A stretch of 64,000 bases of DNA from Dendrophyllia cribrosa (Eukaryota; Cnidaria; Anthozoa; Scleractinia; Dendrophylliidae). A program made the position numbers and the translations under genes. The DNA is taken from positions 1,877,388 through 1,941,387 of the forward strand of contig JAJLRJ010000002.1 in NCBI GenBank assembly GCA_024195265.1, in the 5' to 3' direction. Shown here piece by piece: positions 24,001 through 33,900 of this stretch. Each line of letters opens with the position of its first letter. The first letter of the stretch is position 1. The notes under the pieces were generated by a model. The model was given only the letters and a program-made list of their open reading frames with translations. It did not search any database and was not told the DNA's origin.

Positions 24001-24719
24001 AAAAATGTTGTAGGTTTAAGACACATTTAAGACAACCTTAAATAAAGCTAAATGTAGGTGTTGTTTTAAGTCACCTTTAGGTAATGCCTAAACATGACTT
24101 AAAAAACAATTTAGATTTAAGACACATTTAAATTATTAATTAGATTTAATGTTAAGTAAAGATTGCTTAAACAAAGCTTAAATGATAATGTAGGTTTAAG
24201 ACACATTTAAGACAATCTTAAATAAAGCTAAATGTAGGTGTTCATTTAAGTCAATTTAAAGGTTGTCTAAACATGACTTAAATAATGCATTGGATTTAAT
24301 AGCTATTTTAAATATCACTTAAACATGACTTAAATCACAATTGAGATTTAAGAAATATTTAAGCAAAATTAAATAATGCTTAAATCGAGGCGTTCAATTT
24401 AAGTCAATTTTAAGCTGCCTAAACATGACTTAAATTATTCGTTAGATTTAGCGGCTGTTTAATATTGCTTAAACTTTACTTAAATATGGCATTTCGCCTT
24501 GTGTTTGTTCGTTACCGCGACAAATGATCAAGCGATAACAGTGTTCAATTCAAGGAAAAGTTATTGGTGCTGCAGTGAATTCACTGTCTCGTTACCTTTC
24601 TGTGGTCTGCCAGATAGAGTTTTAAACTTACCAACTTTCAGCACTTGATTATTCACAAGGTGGAAACCTTGGAGTAACAGAATTAAAAACATCGAAAAAG
24701 TCATAAGCAAACATCTCAT
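3040..24719 (-). CDS. Ionotropic glutamate receptor subunit (receptor A)
   Basis: Ligand-gated cation channel subunit of the plasma membrane. Fifteen exons join in phase into 969 codons: 24719-24632, 21510-21361, 19410-19141, 18776-18592, 17539-17465, 17084-16947, 16308-16141, 15575-15471, 15215-15078, 14524-14327, 14239-13798, 13365-13038, 4903-4743, 4275-4130, 3357-3040. Order: signal peptide (MRCLLMTFSMFLILLL), amino-terminal domain ~30-395, S1 with conserved Arg ~520, M1 ~559-578, pore loop ~617-630, M3 with SYTANLASF ~655, S2 with Asp ~741, M4 ~828-852, and a 105-residue polar tail. The start at 24719 is preferred over an in-frame Met 16 codons upstream because it places the hydrophobic run at the N-terminus. 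The intron after exon 7 appears to use a GC donor. A MULE lies in intron 12 and a TNP2 relic in intron 1. Length and order fit the family; NMDA, AKDF or Epsilon class cannot be assigned by eye. Confidence 0.9.
5342..5440 (+). repeat. MULE left terminal inverted repeat
   Basis: Begins AGCTTGTACTAAAACCCGG, then repeats GGAATGGC-type units, and ends with a second ACTAAAACCCGGAACGC block followed by ATTAA. The number of internal units differs from the right end, so the arm is longer and more repetitive than a simple perfect inverted repeat. Confidence 0.85.
6738..11047 (-). CDS. MULE transposase with SWIM zinc finger
   Basis: Catalyses cut-and-paste transposition of the surrounding element. Five exons join in phase to 999 codons: 11047-10995, 10804-10751, 10175-10122, 9961-9486, 9100-6738. 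Junctions are GT-AG and the total of 3,000 nt is in frame. The first ATG opens MFSKNVKRKLTF. A short acidic Ser/Asp-rich region follows (~18-75), then a unit ending CPEFRRTVTFIK. The DDE core shows Asp in VDPTFDLG (~374), Asp in GTDGE (~443) and Glu in TNRVECVNS (~574), the usual MULE spacing and motifs. A SWIM finger (CDKSCPQW...VCSH) lies at ~794-809, and a Cys-rich C-terminal region starts with CQGC. No stop or frameshift is seen, so the enzyme is predicted intact. Promoter elements were not identified. Confidence 0.88.
9268..9450. mobile_element. Small inverted-repeat element (MITE) in transposase intron
   Basis: 183 bp with ends reading TACCGTATTTGTTCG and TACCGCATTTATTCG on opposite strands. 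The interior has several GGGCGCTTATT units. A TA at each end may be the target duplication. It lies wholly within the 9101-9485 intron of the MULE transposase, so it is nested in the larger element. Confidence 0.65.
10328..10676. mobile_element. Probable MITE in transposase intron
   Basis: Imperfect inverted ends, GGGTACTC...ATAAAAATGA on the left and TCATTTTTATAGGGTA on the right, enclose internal repeats of CCCCTAAAAGGTACCA. It sits in the transposase intron between 10176 and 10750. The exact ends and target duplication could not be fixed. Confidence 0.45.
12079..12175 (-). repeat. MULE right terminal inverted repeat
   Basis: Reads outward as GGCTTGTACTAAAACCTGG, then GGAATGCC and GGAACGCC units, with three ACTAAAACC blocks in total against two on the left. 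It is immediately followed by the 9-bp duplication TTGATTGCT at 12176-12184. Confidence 0.85.
12272..12456. mobile_element. MITE beside the MULE
   Basis: About 183 bp with inverted ends of some 20 bp: ATCGTAAATTCCCGGTTAT on the left, and the complement of TTATAACCGGGATTTTACG on the right. TA flanks each side. It lies in receptor A intron 12, 100 bp outside the MULE. Confidence 0.6.
14832..14905 (+). repeat. tRNA-derived SINE head
   Basis: Contains an A-box-like TAGCTCACTTGGTAAG (from ~14844) and a B-box-like GGGTTCATTC (~14888) at tRNA spacing, followed by a pyrimidine-rich tail. The cloverleaf is degenerate, so this is a SINE or tRNA pseudogene, not a working tRNA. It lies in the receptor A intron between exons 9 and 10. 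Confidence 0.5.
16331..16722. repeat. Tandem duplication of about 200 bp in intron
   Basis: The stretch from ~16331 (TTAGTTGGTTGTATTCGATAC) recurs at ~16537, sharing GACCATCAATGAAGG and CGTCAGGTTAAGGATGATAT. Each copy ends in CATGTTCATAAACAAGTTAC, which is itself reiterated two to three times. It lies in the receptor A intron between exons 6 and 7. Confidence 0.75.
17765..18356. mobile_element. piggyBac-type non-autonomous element
   Basis: 592 bp bounded by TTAA on both sides (17761-17764, 18357-18360), with inverted ends CCCTATTCGGCCTGG. TTAA targets and CCC termini are the signature of piggyBac elements. It has no transposase and contains a poly-C tract near 18314-18340. It occupies the intron that receptor A has and receptor B lacks. 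Confidence 0.75.
19456..19762. repeat. Local direct repeat in intron
   Basis: Two diverged copies of about 60 bp, near 19456 and 19697, share ATGAAAATAAATTCATATGAA. They lie in receptor A intron 2 and have no coding content. Confidence 0.5.
20527..20698 (+). pseudogene. Isolated 5' coding exon, possibly of a Crypton/QRICH1-type element
   Basis: An open exon starts with two Met codons (MMATARFVEVSDED) and ends in a good donor (AAAG|GTAAATG) after 57 codons plus 1 nt. The pattern of a short acidic start, then NTKKKTLFDL, resembles the N-terminal exon of DUF3504/Crypton-like tyrosine recombinases. No partner exon was found downstream. It runs antisense inside receptor A intron 2 and is probably a transposon relic. 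The family assignment is weak. Confidence 0.35.
21857..23583 (+). pseudogene. TNP2-type (CACTA/EnSpm-like) transposase, frameshifted and 5' truncated
   Basis: DDE-type transposase relic in receptor A intron 1, antisense to the receptor. The frame is open from ~21858, just after TAG at 21855-21857, which could also be a splice acceptor. Family motifs appear in order: LNGLWRGV, IPATRKVCGF, a CxxC zinc-like pair in ASRACSKC, DPMHNLFLGTAKYV, and YGPVFGFWLFSFERYNG. At the run of ten A residues at 22933-22942 the homologous reading passes to another frame, which continues to a stop at 23583. A single-base indel in the homopolymer is the simplest reason. The N-terminal region is missing. The TNP2 assignment rests on these motifs; a related fungal-type clade such as Plavaka is possible. 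Confidence 0.7.
23985..24490. repeat. Reiterated TTTAAG/CTTAAA repeats, possible subterminal repeats
   Basis: AT-rich block with diverged units of about 100-180 bp built from GTTTAAGACACATTTAAGACA, TAAATGTAGGTGTT and AAACATGACTTAAA. Many short inverted pairs arise from TTTAAG and CTTAAA. Its place, 400 bp past the TNP2 relic, fits subterminal repeats of a CACTA-like element. No CACTA terminus or target duplication was identified. Confidence 0.55.
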
Positions 24720-26119
24720 TCTGTTCGCTGTGAAGTACACTTCTAACTCTGCATGACAAGCAGACAATAGTTAAGTCAAAGGCGAAAATTCATCAGTGTT
24801 CGACAAACTGCGAACTGGTAAATATTCCAAGTTCCTGCGTAGTATTTCCATTTTTCCTGTCTGTAATTGAAATGTTGGCTTGTTTTTTTAATATTGTGTC
24901 AGTCACAGTGAGCCATGACGACCTAAAGAAACCATTAATTAACAAAAGGAAGTTGGACCTTTTATTTCTACTCTGTAGGACGTCCGAAAATCGCAAATTA
25001 CTGCTGCGAGTCGTTAACAATGGATGGCTTGCCGAGAGAAAAACACAAGTCTTTATCAGGGTCTTTATTAAGCCTATTATTGTCTGTTTTTTAAAGCTGA
25101 CCGTGTGGTTATCATTTTACAAATTAATTTGACCACAGGAAGATTCGGGACCGGTTAATAAAATATACCAATCTACACCAATCTAACCGATTTACCTTCA
25201 ATCCTGATTTAGTTATGAATGTGATAACTTAAAGAGCTATGTCGTGAGGTTTCGCTTAATTTTAGTAACTTTAAATTGCACTTTTATCTGTCAAAATTCT
25301 TTTGTTCGCTGATACGAAACAGGACTCGAAACGAAACCAGTGGTCACGTACACAAGAGTTATTGCTTGTTTTGATTTAAGTCGAACAATTTCATCGCTCT
25401 TTTCTCAAGCGAAACTAAATCAGAAAAATGTTAGGTTTGTCTGTGGCGGTAAGGAAGAACAAAGCGAAGGCTCTGGTACCATGTTAATATGCTGAAGTGT
25501 ACTATAGAGAACAACAGAGAAGAAGAACCTTCGTCCATGACATTCCATGGTCAACTGATTTTTATCGCTTCCCGTACATATTGAGATATTTAGCCGTACA
25601 ATTTCAGAATCGGAAAAATAACCGGGCCAAAATCAAGACAAATAGATTATCTACATAAATTATGTGAAAAATCTGAGACTATTTGGTGAACACAGGACTG
25701 CAGGATTGAATGGATTCGACGATGATGGCGTAAACTTGAAAAACAGCCACCGGACGTTTTTCAAGATTGTACTTGCGTGACACCTCGCGACATAGCCCCT
25801 TTAACTCGTATGATAACTTAATAACATACACGATAGAAATAGTTTAGAGACCATTTCAGAGACTTCTTATAATTTACTACTTTAATGTATTTCTAGTTCT
25901 CTACAAAAGAAAAAAGAAAAATAGACAGACTCAACAGACCCAAAATACATCAAACCAAGTTTTTCAAATTTCTCAAGCTGGATCTTTATTGCCGGCTTTG
26001 GAAATTTAAATTCTCATTCTTGTTGTGGATTAACAAATGAATAACTTAGTTTGGATAAGTGATTTTTACATAAACTTGCAAACATGGTACGGTTCTTTCA
26101 TCGGAAGATTTTTTTAAAT
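24720..26119. other. Upstream region of glutamate receptor A, no gene
   Basis: Intergenic stretch between the receptor A start and the LINE. No TATA box, CpG cluster or open frame stood out. The receptor A promoter should lie here, but nothing identifies it. Confidence 0.3.
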
Positions 26120-29100
26120 ATTAATATTAACGTTCGGGTAGATTTTCTGGAGGAATACTCCTTGCGGTAAAAAGGTGTTAGCATTGTAAAAAGTTCACAT
26201 GATTTTATTTGGTGTAAATTAGATAAAGTATTTTTTAACACACAGGAAGACATATATTTATGCTCATGCTACATTCCCCCTAGTGATTCGTTGTATTTCA
26301 ATCCTGACGTTTTTACTGATTTGACAAATGACATCAATTTATTTCAAAGTCTTGGGAAGGTAATTATAGCAGGCGATCTTAATGCCCGTACAGGAATCCT
26401 TGATGATTTTATCGAGACCGATAACTCAGCACACTCCCCTGTGGATTGCGCTCCTCTGCTCTCGGATGTTTCTAAAAGAAAAAACCTAGATAGTCACGTT
26501 AACAGTAACGGTAAATCTATATTGGAAATATGCAAAGCTTTGGATTTACGTTTTCTTAACGGTAGGCTGAAGGGCGACTCATTAGGAAGGATCACCTTTA
26601 ACGGACATCAGGGTTTCAGTACGGTAGATTATTTTATAGTAAGCCATGAATTACTTAAATCATTTGATAGTTTCATAGTAAAAACGCCTACATCCCTCTC
26701 TGACCATTCCCAGCTTATATGTTGGCTTAATGTGACACCCTCAATACAACACGACCAAAATTTAGACAGGGGGAGTTTACACTCTCTTCCGGTACAATTT
26801 GCATGGAAGGATGATTCAAAGGAAAAATTTAGTAATTCTCTTAAATCACCAGACATCAGTAGATTGATTGAAGAATTTAATGCCAATAGCTTTGGCTGCA
26901 ACTCAGAAGGTGTTAATCAAGCTGTTTCTCAGTTCAACAACATTATTGAGTCGGCCGCTAAAAGCTCATTATTTTTAACAAAAAAGAGAAAACGAAAATC
27001 TTCGCAACCTTGGTTTGATGTAGAATGTAAAAATTTAAGGGTTTTATTTAAACAGGCCGCCAACAAACTTCATAAGGCACCACTAAATCTTTCTCTACGA
27101 CAGCAATATAATGAAATAAATAAAGGATATAAATCGCTGTTACGAAGAAAAAAACAAACTTTTTATAATGAAAGTATTGACAATCTTGTTAAAGATACAA
27201 ATCCTAGTCAATTTTGGTCATCACTCAAACGTCTTAATTCTGATAACAATTCTAATCATAACCAGCAGTCGACAGTCCCTGTGACCGAGCTCCTTGAACA
27301 CTTTCGACATCTACACTCGACGATCAGCGAATCAAACCTCTCGCTTGATCAGGTAGCGACTGTCAGGGAAACGAAGGTACATGGTGTATCCGATTCACTT
27401 GGTACTGTGTTAGATTTGCCCATTTCCCAGACTGAAATAAAAGCCGCAATCAAAAAACTTAAGAATAAGAAAACACCTGGGGTTGATAGAATTCGAAATG
27501 AGATGTTAAAATGTGGTGGAGATAAATTAATTCCAATATTATTTAAGTTATTTAATCTTATTATAAAGTCAGGAATATATCCGGATATTTGGACAAAGGG
27601 AGTGATAACCGCTATTTATAAATCTGGCGATAGATCTAATCCCTCTAATTATAGAGGGATATGTGTGACAAGTTGTTTAGGTAAACTGTTTTGCATTATT
27701 CTTAATTCAAGACTTCACTTATTTTTAAAAGATAACAATCTTTTACATAATTCTCAAATCGGTTTTCTCCCTGGTAATAGAACAACTGATCATATTTTCG
27801 CGTTACGTACACTGATTGACAAATATGTAACTAATACACCTCGAGGAAAATTATTTTGTTGTTTTGTGGATTTCAGGAAAGCTTTTGATTCCATTTGGCA
27901 TCCTGGCTTACTAAAGCGTTTACTCGATTATGGTATAGGTGGACAATTTTTCAACCTTATTGCTAACATGTATTCCAAGTCGCAATGCTGTGTCAAAGCT
28001 GATACTATGAGATCTGAATATTTTAATTATAACAGAGGAGTGCGCCAAGGTTGTATCTTGTCACCCCTCTTATTCAACCTCTATTTAAACGATATTCCTT
28101 CGAGATTAGAAAATACCCAAGGTTTAGACCCCATTATCTTGCCTAACGGCTCACGGCTAAATTTGCTTTTATATGCTGATGACTTAGTACTAATTTCTAC
28201 TAGTGCCGTTGGTCTGCAAAGGAGTATCAACTCTCTACAACAATTTTGTAAAGAATCCTTGATGTCTGTCAACACTCAAAAAACCAAAGTAATGATCTTT
28301 CAGAAACAATGTAGAAAGACCATTTTAGAAAAACATTCTTTCTTCTTAGACGACTCAAAAATAGACAATGTTCCTAGTTATACGTATCTAGGATCTACGA
28401 TATCTAGTAACGGTAGCTTCACAATTTCTAAACAAAAATCCATTGAAAAAACAAGACGTTCTATATTTGCGACGAAGCGTTTTTTAGATTATTGTAAGTT
28501 TCCGATCAAGATTTGTAACAAATTATTCGATAGCCTTTTTTCACCTATCTTACTTTATAATTCAGAAGTCTGGGGAGCCTATGATAATATGAATCTTCAA
28601 AAATGGGAAAAAGATCCAGTTGAACGACTTCATTCACAATTTTTCAAATATTATCTTGGACTTAACAAACGGGCACCAAATGTGGCGGCACGAAATGAAA
28701 TAGGAAGATTATCTCTGAAATCACGAATTTATCGTAATGTATTACATTTTTGGTTACACCTTAAAGCCTTGCCCGAGAATAATATAGCTAAGCAATGTCT
28801 GTATATCTCGGAAAATCTTGCCATATCAAACGATCAAAGCTTCATGAACTCAATAAATAAGCTATTGATAAAATATGATCAAACCACAAGTTCTAGTTTT
28901 TCTATTTTTAACAAAAACCCCAACTCATTAAAACAATATGTATCCACTCTTTCTTCGAATATAGAGAAAGACTCTATAGCGCACCAAATGAAACTTATTA
29001 AAATGAATACTAAACTAAATTTTTATTACAAATTTAAAAATAATACCAACAGTTCTATTTGTTATGACCTAGTCAAGAATATGAGACACAGGAGAATGCT

Positions 29101-29520
29101 TGCCAAATTTAGAGTTGGAAACCATAACCTACAAATTGAAAAAGGAAGACATACAAAGCCTTTAACACCAAGAGAACTAAGGAGCTGCGAATGCTGCCAT
29201 TCAAAAAATGTAGAAGACGAGTGTCATTTCCTCTTCGACTGCGTCTCATATGTTGATTTACGGAACAACTTATTTTACGATATTAGAAATTATTGTGCAA
29301 GTTTTAAGGATTTAACAGACGAGGACCTTATTGTATTTTTCTTCAATAGCATAGATCCCGTGATTTGTAAAAAAATGAGTCATTTTATATATGAAGCGTC
29401 CTTGAGGCGTGATGATTTGTTAATCCGTAATTAGTAACTATTATATTCATTGTTATTGCAATACCATCAATGTTATATGGAAATGCAAATAAAATATTTT
29501 ATGTTATGTTATGTTAACTT
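26120..29520 (+). mobile_element. 5'-truncated non-LTR retrotransposon (LINE)
   Basis: Carries one long ORF2 and ends with AATAAA and a tail of repeated TATGT units (~29490-29516), the usual microsatellite tail of some LINE clades. Endonuclease-like reading continues upstream of the long frame to about 26125, but in another frame across an A run near 26168. The copy is therefore truncated at its 5' side and shifted there. It lies between the two receptor genes on the opposite strand. The clade (Jockey, CR1/L2 or I-like) cannot be fixed by eye. Confidence 0.85.
26291..29434 (+). CDS. LINE ORF2: endonuclease and reverse transcriptase
   Basis: Replication protein of the LINE: nicks target DNA and reverse-transcribes the element RNA in place. 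The uninterrupted 1,047-codon frame has no ATG at its left edge and continues upstream (IYLCSCYIPPSD), so the real start is lost. An apurinic-type endonuclease part shows AGDLNARTG (~32) and SLSDHSQL (~135). The reverse transcriptase shows FVDFRKAFDSIWH (~525), RQGCILSPLLFNLYLND (~585) and the catalytic YADD (~628). Near the C-terminus, CECCHSKN...HFLFDC (~964-985) is a likely zinc knuckle. The missing N-terminal endonuclease residues make retrotransposition from this copy unlikely, although the reverse transcriptase frame is intact. Confidence 0.85.
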   Translation: MYFNPDVFTDLTNDINLFQSLGKVIIAGDLNARTGILDDFIETDNSAHSPVDCAPLLSDVSKRKNLDSHVNSNGKSILEICKALDLRFLNGRLKGDSLGRITFNGHQGFSTVDYFIVSHELLKSFDSFIVKTPTSLSDHSQLICWLNVTPSIQHDQNLDRGSLHSLPVQFAWKDDSKEKFSNSLKSPDISRLIEEFNANSFGCNSEGVNQAVSQFNNIIESAAKSSLFLTKKRKRKSSQPWFDVECKNLRVLFKQAANKLHKAPLNLSLRQQYNEINKGYKSLLRRKKQTFYNESIDNLVKDTNPSQFWSSLKRLNSDNNSNHNQQSTVPVTELLEHFRHLHSTISESNLSLDQVATVRETKVHGVSDSLGTVLDLPISQTEIKAAIKKLKNKKTPGVDRIRNEMLKCGGDKLIPILFKLFNLIIKSGIYPDIWTKGVITAIYKSGDRSNPSNYRGICVTSCLGKLFCIILNSRLHLFLKDNNLLHNSQIGFLPGNRTTDHIFALRTLIDKYVTNTPRGKLFCCFVDFRKAFDSIWHPGLLKRLLDYGIGGQFFNLIANMYSKSQCCVKADTMRSEYFNYNRGVRQGCILSPLLFNLYLNDIPSRLENTQGLDPIILPNGSRLNLLLYADDLVLISTSAVGLQRSINSLQQFCKESLMSVNTQKTKVMIFQKQCRKTILEKHSFFLDDSKIDNVPSYTYLGSTISSNGSFTISKQKSIEKTRRSIFATKRFLDYCKFPIKICNKLFDSLFSPILLYNSEVWGAYDNMNLQKWEKDPVERLHSQFFKYYLGLNKRAPNVAARNEIGRLSLKSRIYRNVLHFWLHLKALPENNIAKQCLYISENLAISNDQSFMNSINKLLIKYDQTTSSSFSIFNKNPNSLKQYVSTLSSNIEKDSIAHQMKLIKMNTKLNFYYKFKNNTNSSICYDLVKNMRHRRMLAKFRVGNHNLQIEKGRHTKPLTPRELRSCECCHSKNVEDECHFLFDCVSYVDLRNNLFYDIRNYCASFKDLTDEDLIVFFFNSIDPVICKKMSHFIYEASLRRDDLLIRN

Positions 29521-30103
29521 TTTTGGAGTTGATTTCAGGGTGGACTGGAATAAAAATACACATAATAACCATCACAATCCTGTCCCTTATCATGAGCCAC
29601 ACCACAACATGGCATAAAATTCAATTATGCGTCAATAAGAGTTATCAGACCATGTGGCTCAAATAGGTCTATAAAGATATTTTAAAACATTGTTTTCGTT
29701 TATTCTTATCCCGGAATGCAAACGATCATGCAAACCTATGAAAGGTGTAAAGTAATCTTACCTAAAGGTCTGCCTCGTCCCCAGTCGCTCGCAAAACTTG
29801 CTTGAGAAGCGGAGCAGGGCGCGCGGGAAAAGACGGGAAGGGGAGAGAAGCTAAAGGCTACCTCTACCCTATGACATTACACAAAATAAAAAGTATAGCA
29901 AATAACACAATTTTGTTGAAATTAATTTAAACAATTTCTATATATATTGATTATAACAATGTTTGTTTGTTGGTAGATGTAATACAGCCTTACTGGTCTG
30001 AACAAATTGTGATGGTTTATGCAGCAAACAAAGCTTAGAAAATGCCTAATTTGAGTCCGCCCGTTTATTTATCTTAATTAGTTATTTTGTATCCAAACTG
30101 ACT
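29521..30103. other. Intergenic, no gene
   Basis: No exon seen. A GC-richer patch near 29773-29865 (CGTCCCCAGTCGCTCGC, then purine-rich sequence) differs from its surroundings and may be the edge of a repeat. Confidence 0.3.
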
Positions 30104-30240
30104 GTTCAATCAATCAATCGATCAATCAATCAAACTTTATTTAAAAACAGGGTAGACCATTCAGCCGAAGCTGGTATCTAGAGGGGCCCTGTATAATAAA
30201 TTAATCTATACAAATATACAATATAATTCTATCACCGTTA
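30104..30240 (-). repeat. LINE/SINE-type 3' tail with TTGA repeats
   Basis: On the minus strand, sequence ending in AAATAAAGTTTGATTGATTG with a short (TTGA)n run looks like the 3' end of a retroposon. Only the tail region is evident, and no coding part was recognised. Confidence 0.4.
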
Positions 30241-30972
30241 TCATGAGATGAACTAAAATATAAATTAAGTCGCTAGAATAATGCTAATATGTATTACAAC
30301 TTTAAAATAGCTCATTTGCAATGCTTTAAGAATTGTCAGAGTGACGTTATTTTTATGTAAAGCGACGAACTGCGCGTTTGGTATGTTTTGTTATGTACAG
30401 CGTTAACGTTTAAAATATACAGGTTCGGAGGAATAAAAGACGACACGACGAAATGACTTGCATACGTACGTAATTGTTTACGTTCGTTTGAAATCCAGTT
30501 CTGTTTTTGAAGGTGACTGGGTCCTAAGGCATAAAACAACCCTAAGATACCTGTATAGTTTTCAGGGACGATGGCCTACAATCGTTTAAACTCCATGACT
30601 TATTCTACTGCCGTTTACTACAACCTTGCCCTTGCCACTCTATTCTTCGTTATTTTTTTGTATCAATTTCTTAATTTCCTTAATAATAAATCACAACTGC
30701 AAAAGACAAAAAGAAATATTTACGAATCATAGAAGAAACTATGTGTCATGGCTAAACCTAACATCTCTTTTACTTTTATATCGTTTAATGGACTAGTAGC
30801 TAATATAGGTTTAACTAGATTTCAAACTATTTTGTAATAGCTGACAATATAATGTATTTGAAAATATCGCATACATCTTTTCGTGAAGAATAAAGTACTT
30901 TGGAGTTTCATCAAAATTTAGTCTCACTTGCACCCTTCAGCACTAACTCCGAAATTTGTTTTGTACAACAAT

Positions 30973-33900
30973 TTACACCATGGAACTTTTTCTGTACCCA
31001 GTTTGAAGTTCTTCTTCTTTTGATTTATTAACGAAACCGTTCAACTGGCTGCTTCTCCTGTCCAAATCTTCAACCCTTGTCTCTTGTGTGGTGTGTCTAC
31101 AAGGCAATAGATCCGAATGATTGTTTCCTTGAAGAGTATCTGCAGGGTCGACTGACGAAGGATTAGGGCGACTCCTCCCTTGATACGCTCGCCATGACGT
31201 CAGTACACGTCTCTTCAGCGCTTCAACTCGTGCCTAGAGAATTATTGAAATCTGGTTTAACTACATTTTTAATAATAGCAAGTGGTTTTTACGTCTACAG
31301 GAATTCATGGCAGAATGTGGTTGTGAAAGCGAAGTAGCCTCACAGTATGAAAAAATGAAATGGTTTAACATACAATCACCTTTTATTGTGTATTGTGTAC
31401 TGGTTATTTAAAGACTTCATTATAAATGTTTTTTAAGCCTGCAGAAATGATCGTGAAAACGTATAGTGGCCCAGTTAAGTAGGCTGAAAAGTGATGTTTT
31501 ATGGCACCTTTTCTCTTTAATTTCTACCAATGGTGTATCCTGTGATGGTTTAACACACCGTCACTATTTATTGATCAGCCTTCAGTATAATCAGTACAAT
31601 TCATAGAGGAATAAAATACTTAACATTTACGTGCATGCACTTTACAATACCTCTTTGTCGTTTTGCTTTGTATCCTTGTGAGCTTCGATAAAAAGTTCCA
31701 CGAGTAACACGAGTAAACTGCTGACCATACCGAACAGCACACAGTAAAATACACCTGATAAGTCCGTAAACGTCAGCACATCCCCGGATGTGCTAATTGA
31801 CGAGGAAGGATCTGAAAGAAATAAATGGGGAGGTCTTTAGAAACACTGCATGGATTTCTGTACGTTGGCTTTAAGAAGACTGCACTGAAGACGCGAGAAA
31901 AAAGCAAAGGGTCGTGGATGCAACCTCACTCCTTTCAACGAACTCTTGCAGATGTTGTGGACAAACCTTGCATACATTAGGAAAGCAAACTTGCATAAAA
32001 TATTGTACACAAAAATACATAAATTACAGCTCGACATATTGGTAGTTTGCACTGCCATTTTTGGGGTTAGAATAATAAAATGTCCTTCTTTTGAACTCGA
32101 TTTTCATGTAAACGGTTTGTGTTATTTCTGACGACCAACGTGGCTGCCGTACAAACAACCCTATCATTTAGATGTCATAAAATTCTTGTCTTTCTGAGAT
32201 AACGTTAACTTCCCCATATTTAATGCAATAAACGCATTACTCACTTGACTCTGTCTGCTCCTTCTCGCATGTTCCTCCAAGCCATTTAGTTTTCATTGTT
32301 TCCATGTATCCCTTCTGCCTAAGTTCCAGAACATTAATGCTAAATTGTTGAGTAAATGGAGAGTCCTTCTGAAGGCCAAATCCATAACCAAACTTGCCAA
32401 ATACCCTGAAAACAACAAACATAAATCTTCATTGACTTAATTCCTTTTTTAATTTTATTAAACTTGTGTAATCCTTATTTTATTTATCATGTTGAACTTG
32501 AAGCTCGACTGCTTTTTTTTTCCTTGTAGATGATCTTGTATGACGAACCTCTTTCTAGGAATGTTCTTCGTCTTTAGTATAAAAAAAATTAAATGGCGTT
32601 TTAGTTTTGTCATAATACATTTCGAGTGCGACGTATTTCCTCTCTGGCTTGTACTTTCTGGTAACGCTGATGACACGGTGTGGTTCCTGACTGCATCGGA
32701 GTGTCTAACGCCCCATATATGTAATTTCTGACGTTTGAATGGCGTGAATAAATTAGTCTGAAATTAATATTCTGACGGCACGATTTCGAGGTTCGCGGGT
32801 GGTTGTGGGGTGTTCTAGAGGTATTTAGGGTTTTTGGCGGGAGATTTGGATCATTCTAGGTCAGTTAGTCGTCCTCTCCGCTCGTTTTTCTTTTTCTTTT
32901 TTTTTTTTGGCATTGCTCTTTTTCTCTTGTTCAGTTTTGTATATTGTATAATGGTTAGGCTTATTTCGTTGTAACCTTTCCTCGAGGTCATATGCTGCTG
33001 CATTAGATGAGAAATACATATTTTTCCACATATTTTTTGGCCACTTCTAAAGGGTGTTTTTTTAGTGGTTTTTCGTATCTGGCGTAGCACAATTTCTCAT
33101 TTTTAAAAACATTGTTATTCGTAAGGCTGTATACTGTTATTGTTATTTGCATCAAATGACTGACTGATGCATCCTAAATAAACTTTCACATTGAATCTCT
33201 CGTGTTAGTGTAGTCAGAATCTTCTTAATCCAATATCAAGGACCGCAGGACCGCAGGTTATACAGTGAAATACCGATTTTTCGAACCTAAGGAAACGGAA
33301 ATTGATTCGAAAAATCGGGAGTTCGTAAAATCGAAGATAGCATGGACTAAAATCAAATCCGAGGGAAACGAGTTTTGGTTTGAATCGATCAAAGTGTTCG
33401 AAAAATCCAAGGATAAAAAAATCGGGATTTCACTGTATATAAGACTACTGATTTTACAAACTGTTTACAGTAGTGAACTACACAATACTGTTCGCATTCT
33501 GTAAACGCACACTAGGAAGACATTTTTTTTTAATTAAAACGGTCATCTTTACAAATGAGCTTTCCCACCTTCCCACAGAGTAGAGAGTGTTGCATGGCGG
33601 TTGTTTAACATGGTATTGAAGCACCGCGGAATCAAATATAAAAGCGAAGTTTCCCTCGCGAACTCTTTTGATTCCTTCCGTGGTATTTCTAAGGATTGTG
33701 CCCCTGGACTTCATGAACTCCCACATTGTGACGTAGGTTGGGATGCTAGACGACTGGAAGTATGTTTGTGTTTGACCATTTCCAGGGATTCCATACTCGA
33801 TCTTTGTTTGACGCGCTAAATCTTCCACAGATTGAATTGGGGTTTGAAAGCGTTGAACAATTAAGAAAGATGCTAGATTTGCTGTGTAGGTGGCCCCTGC

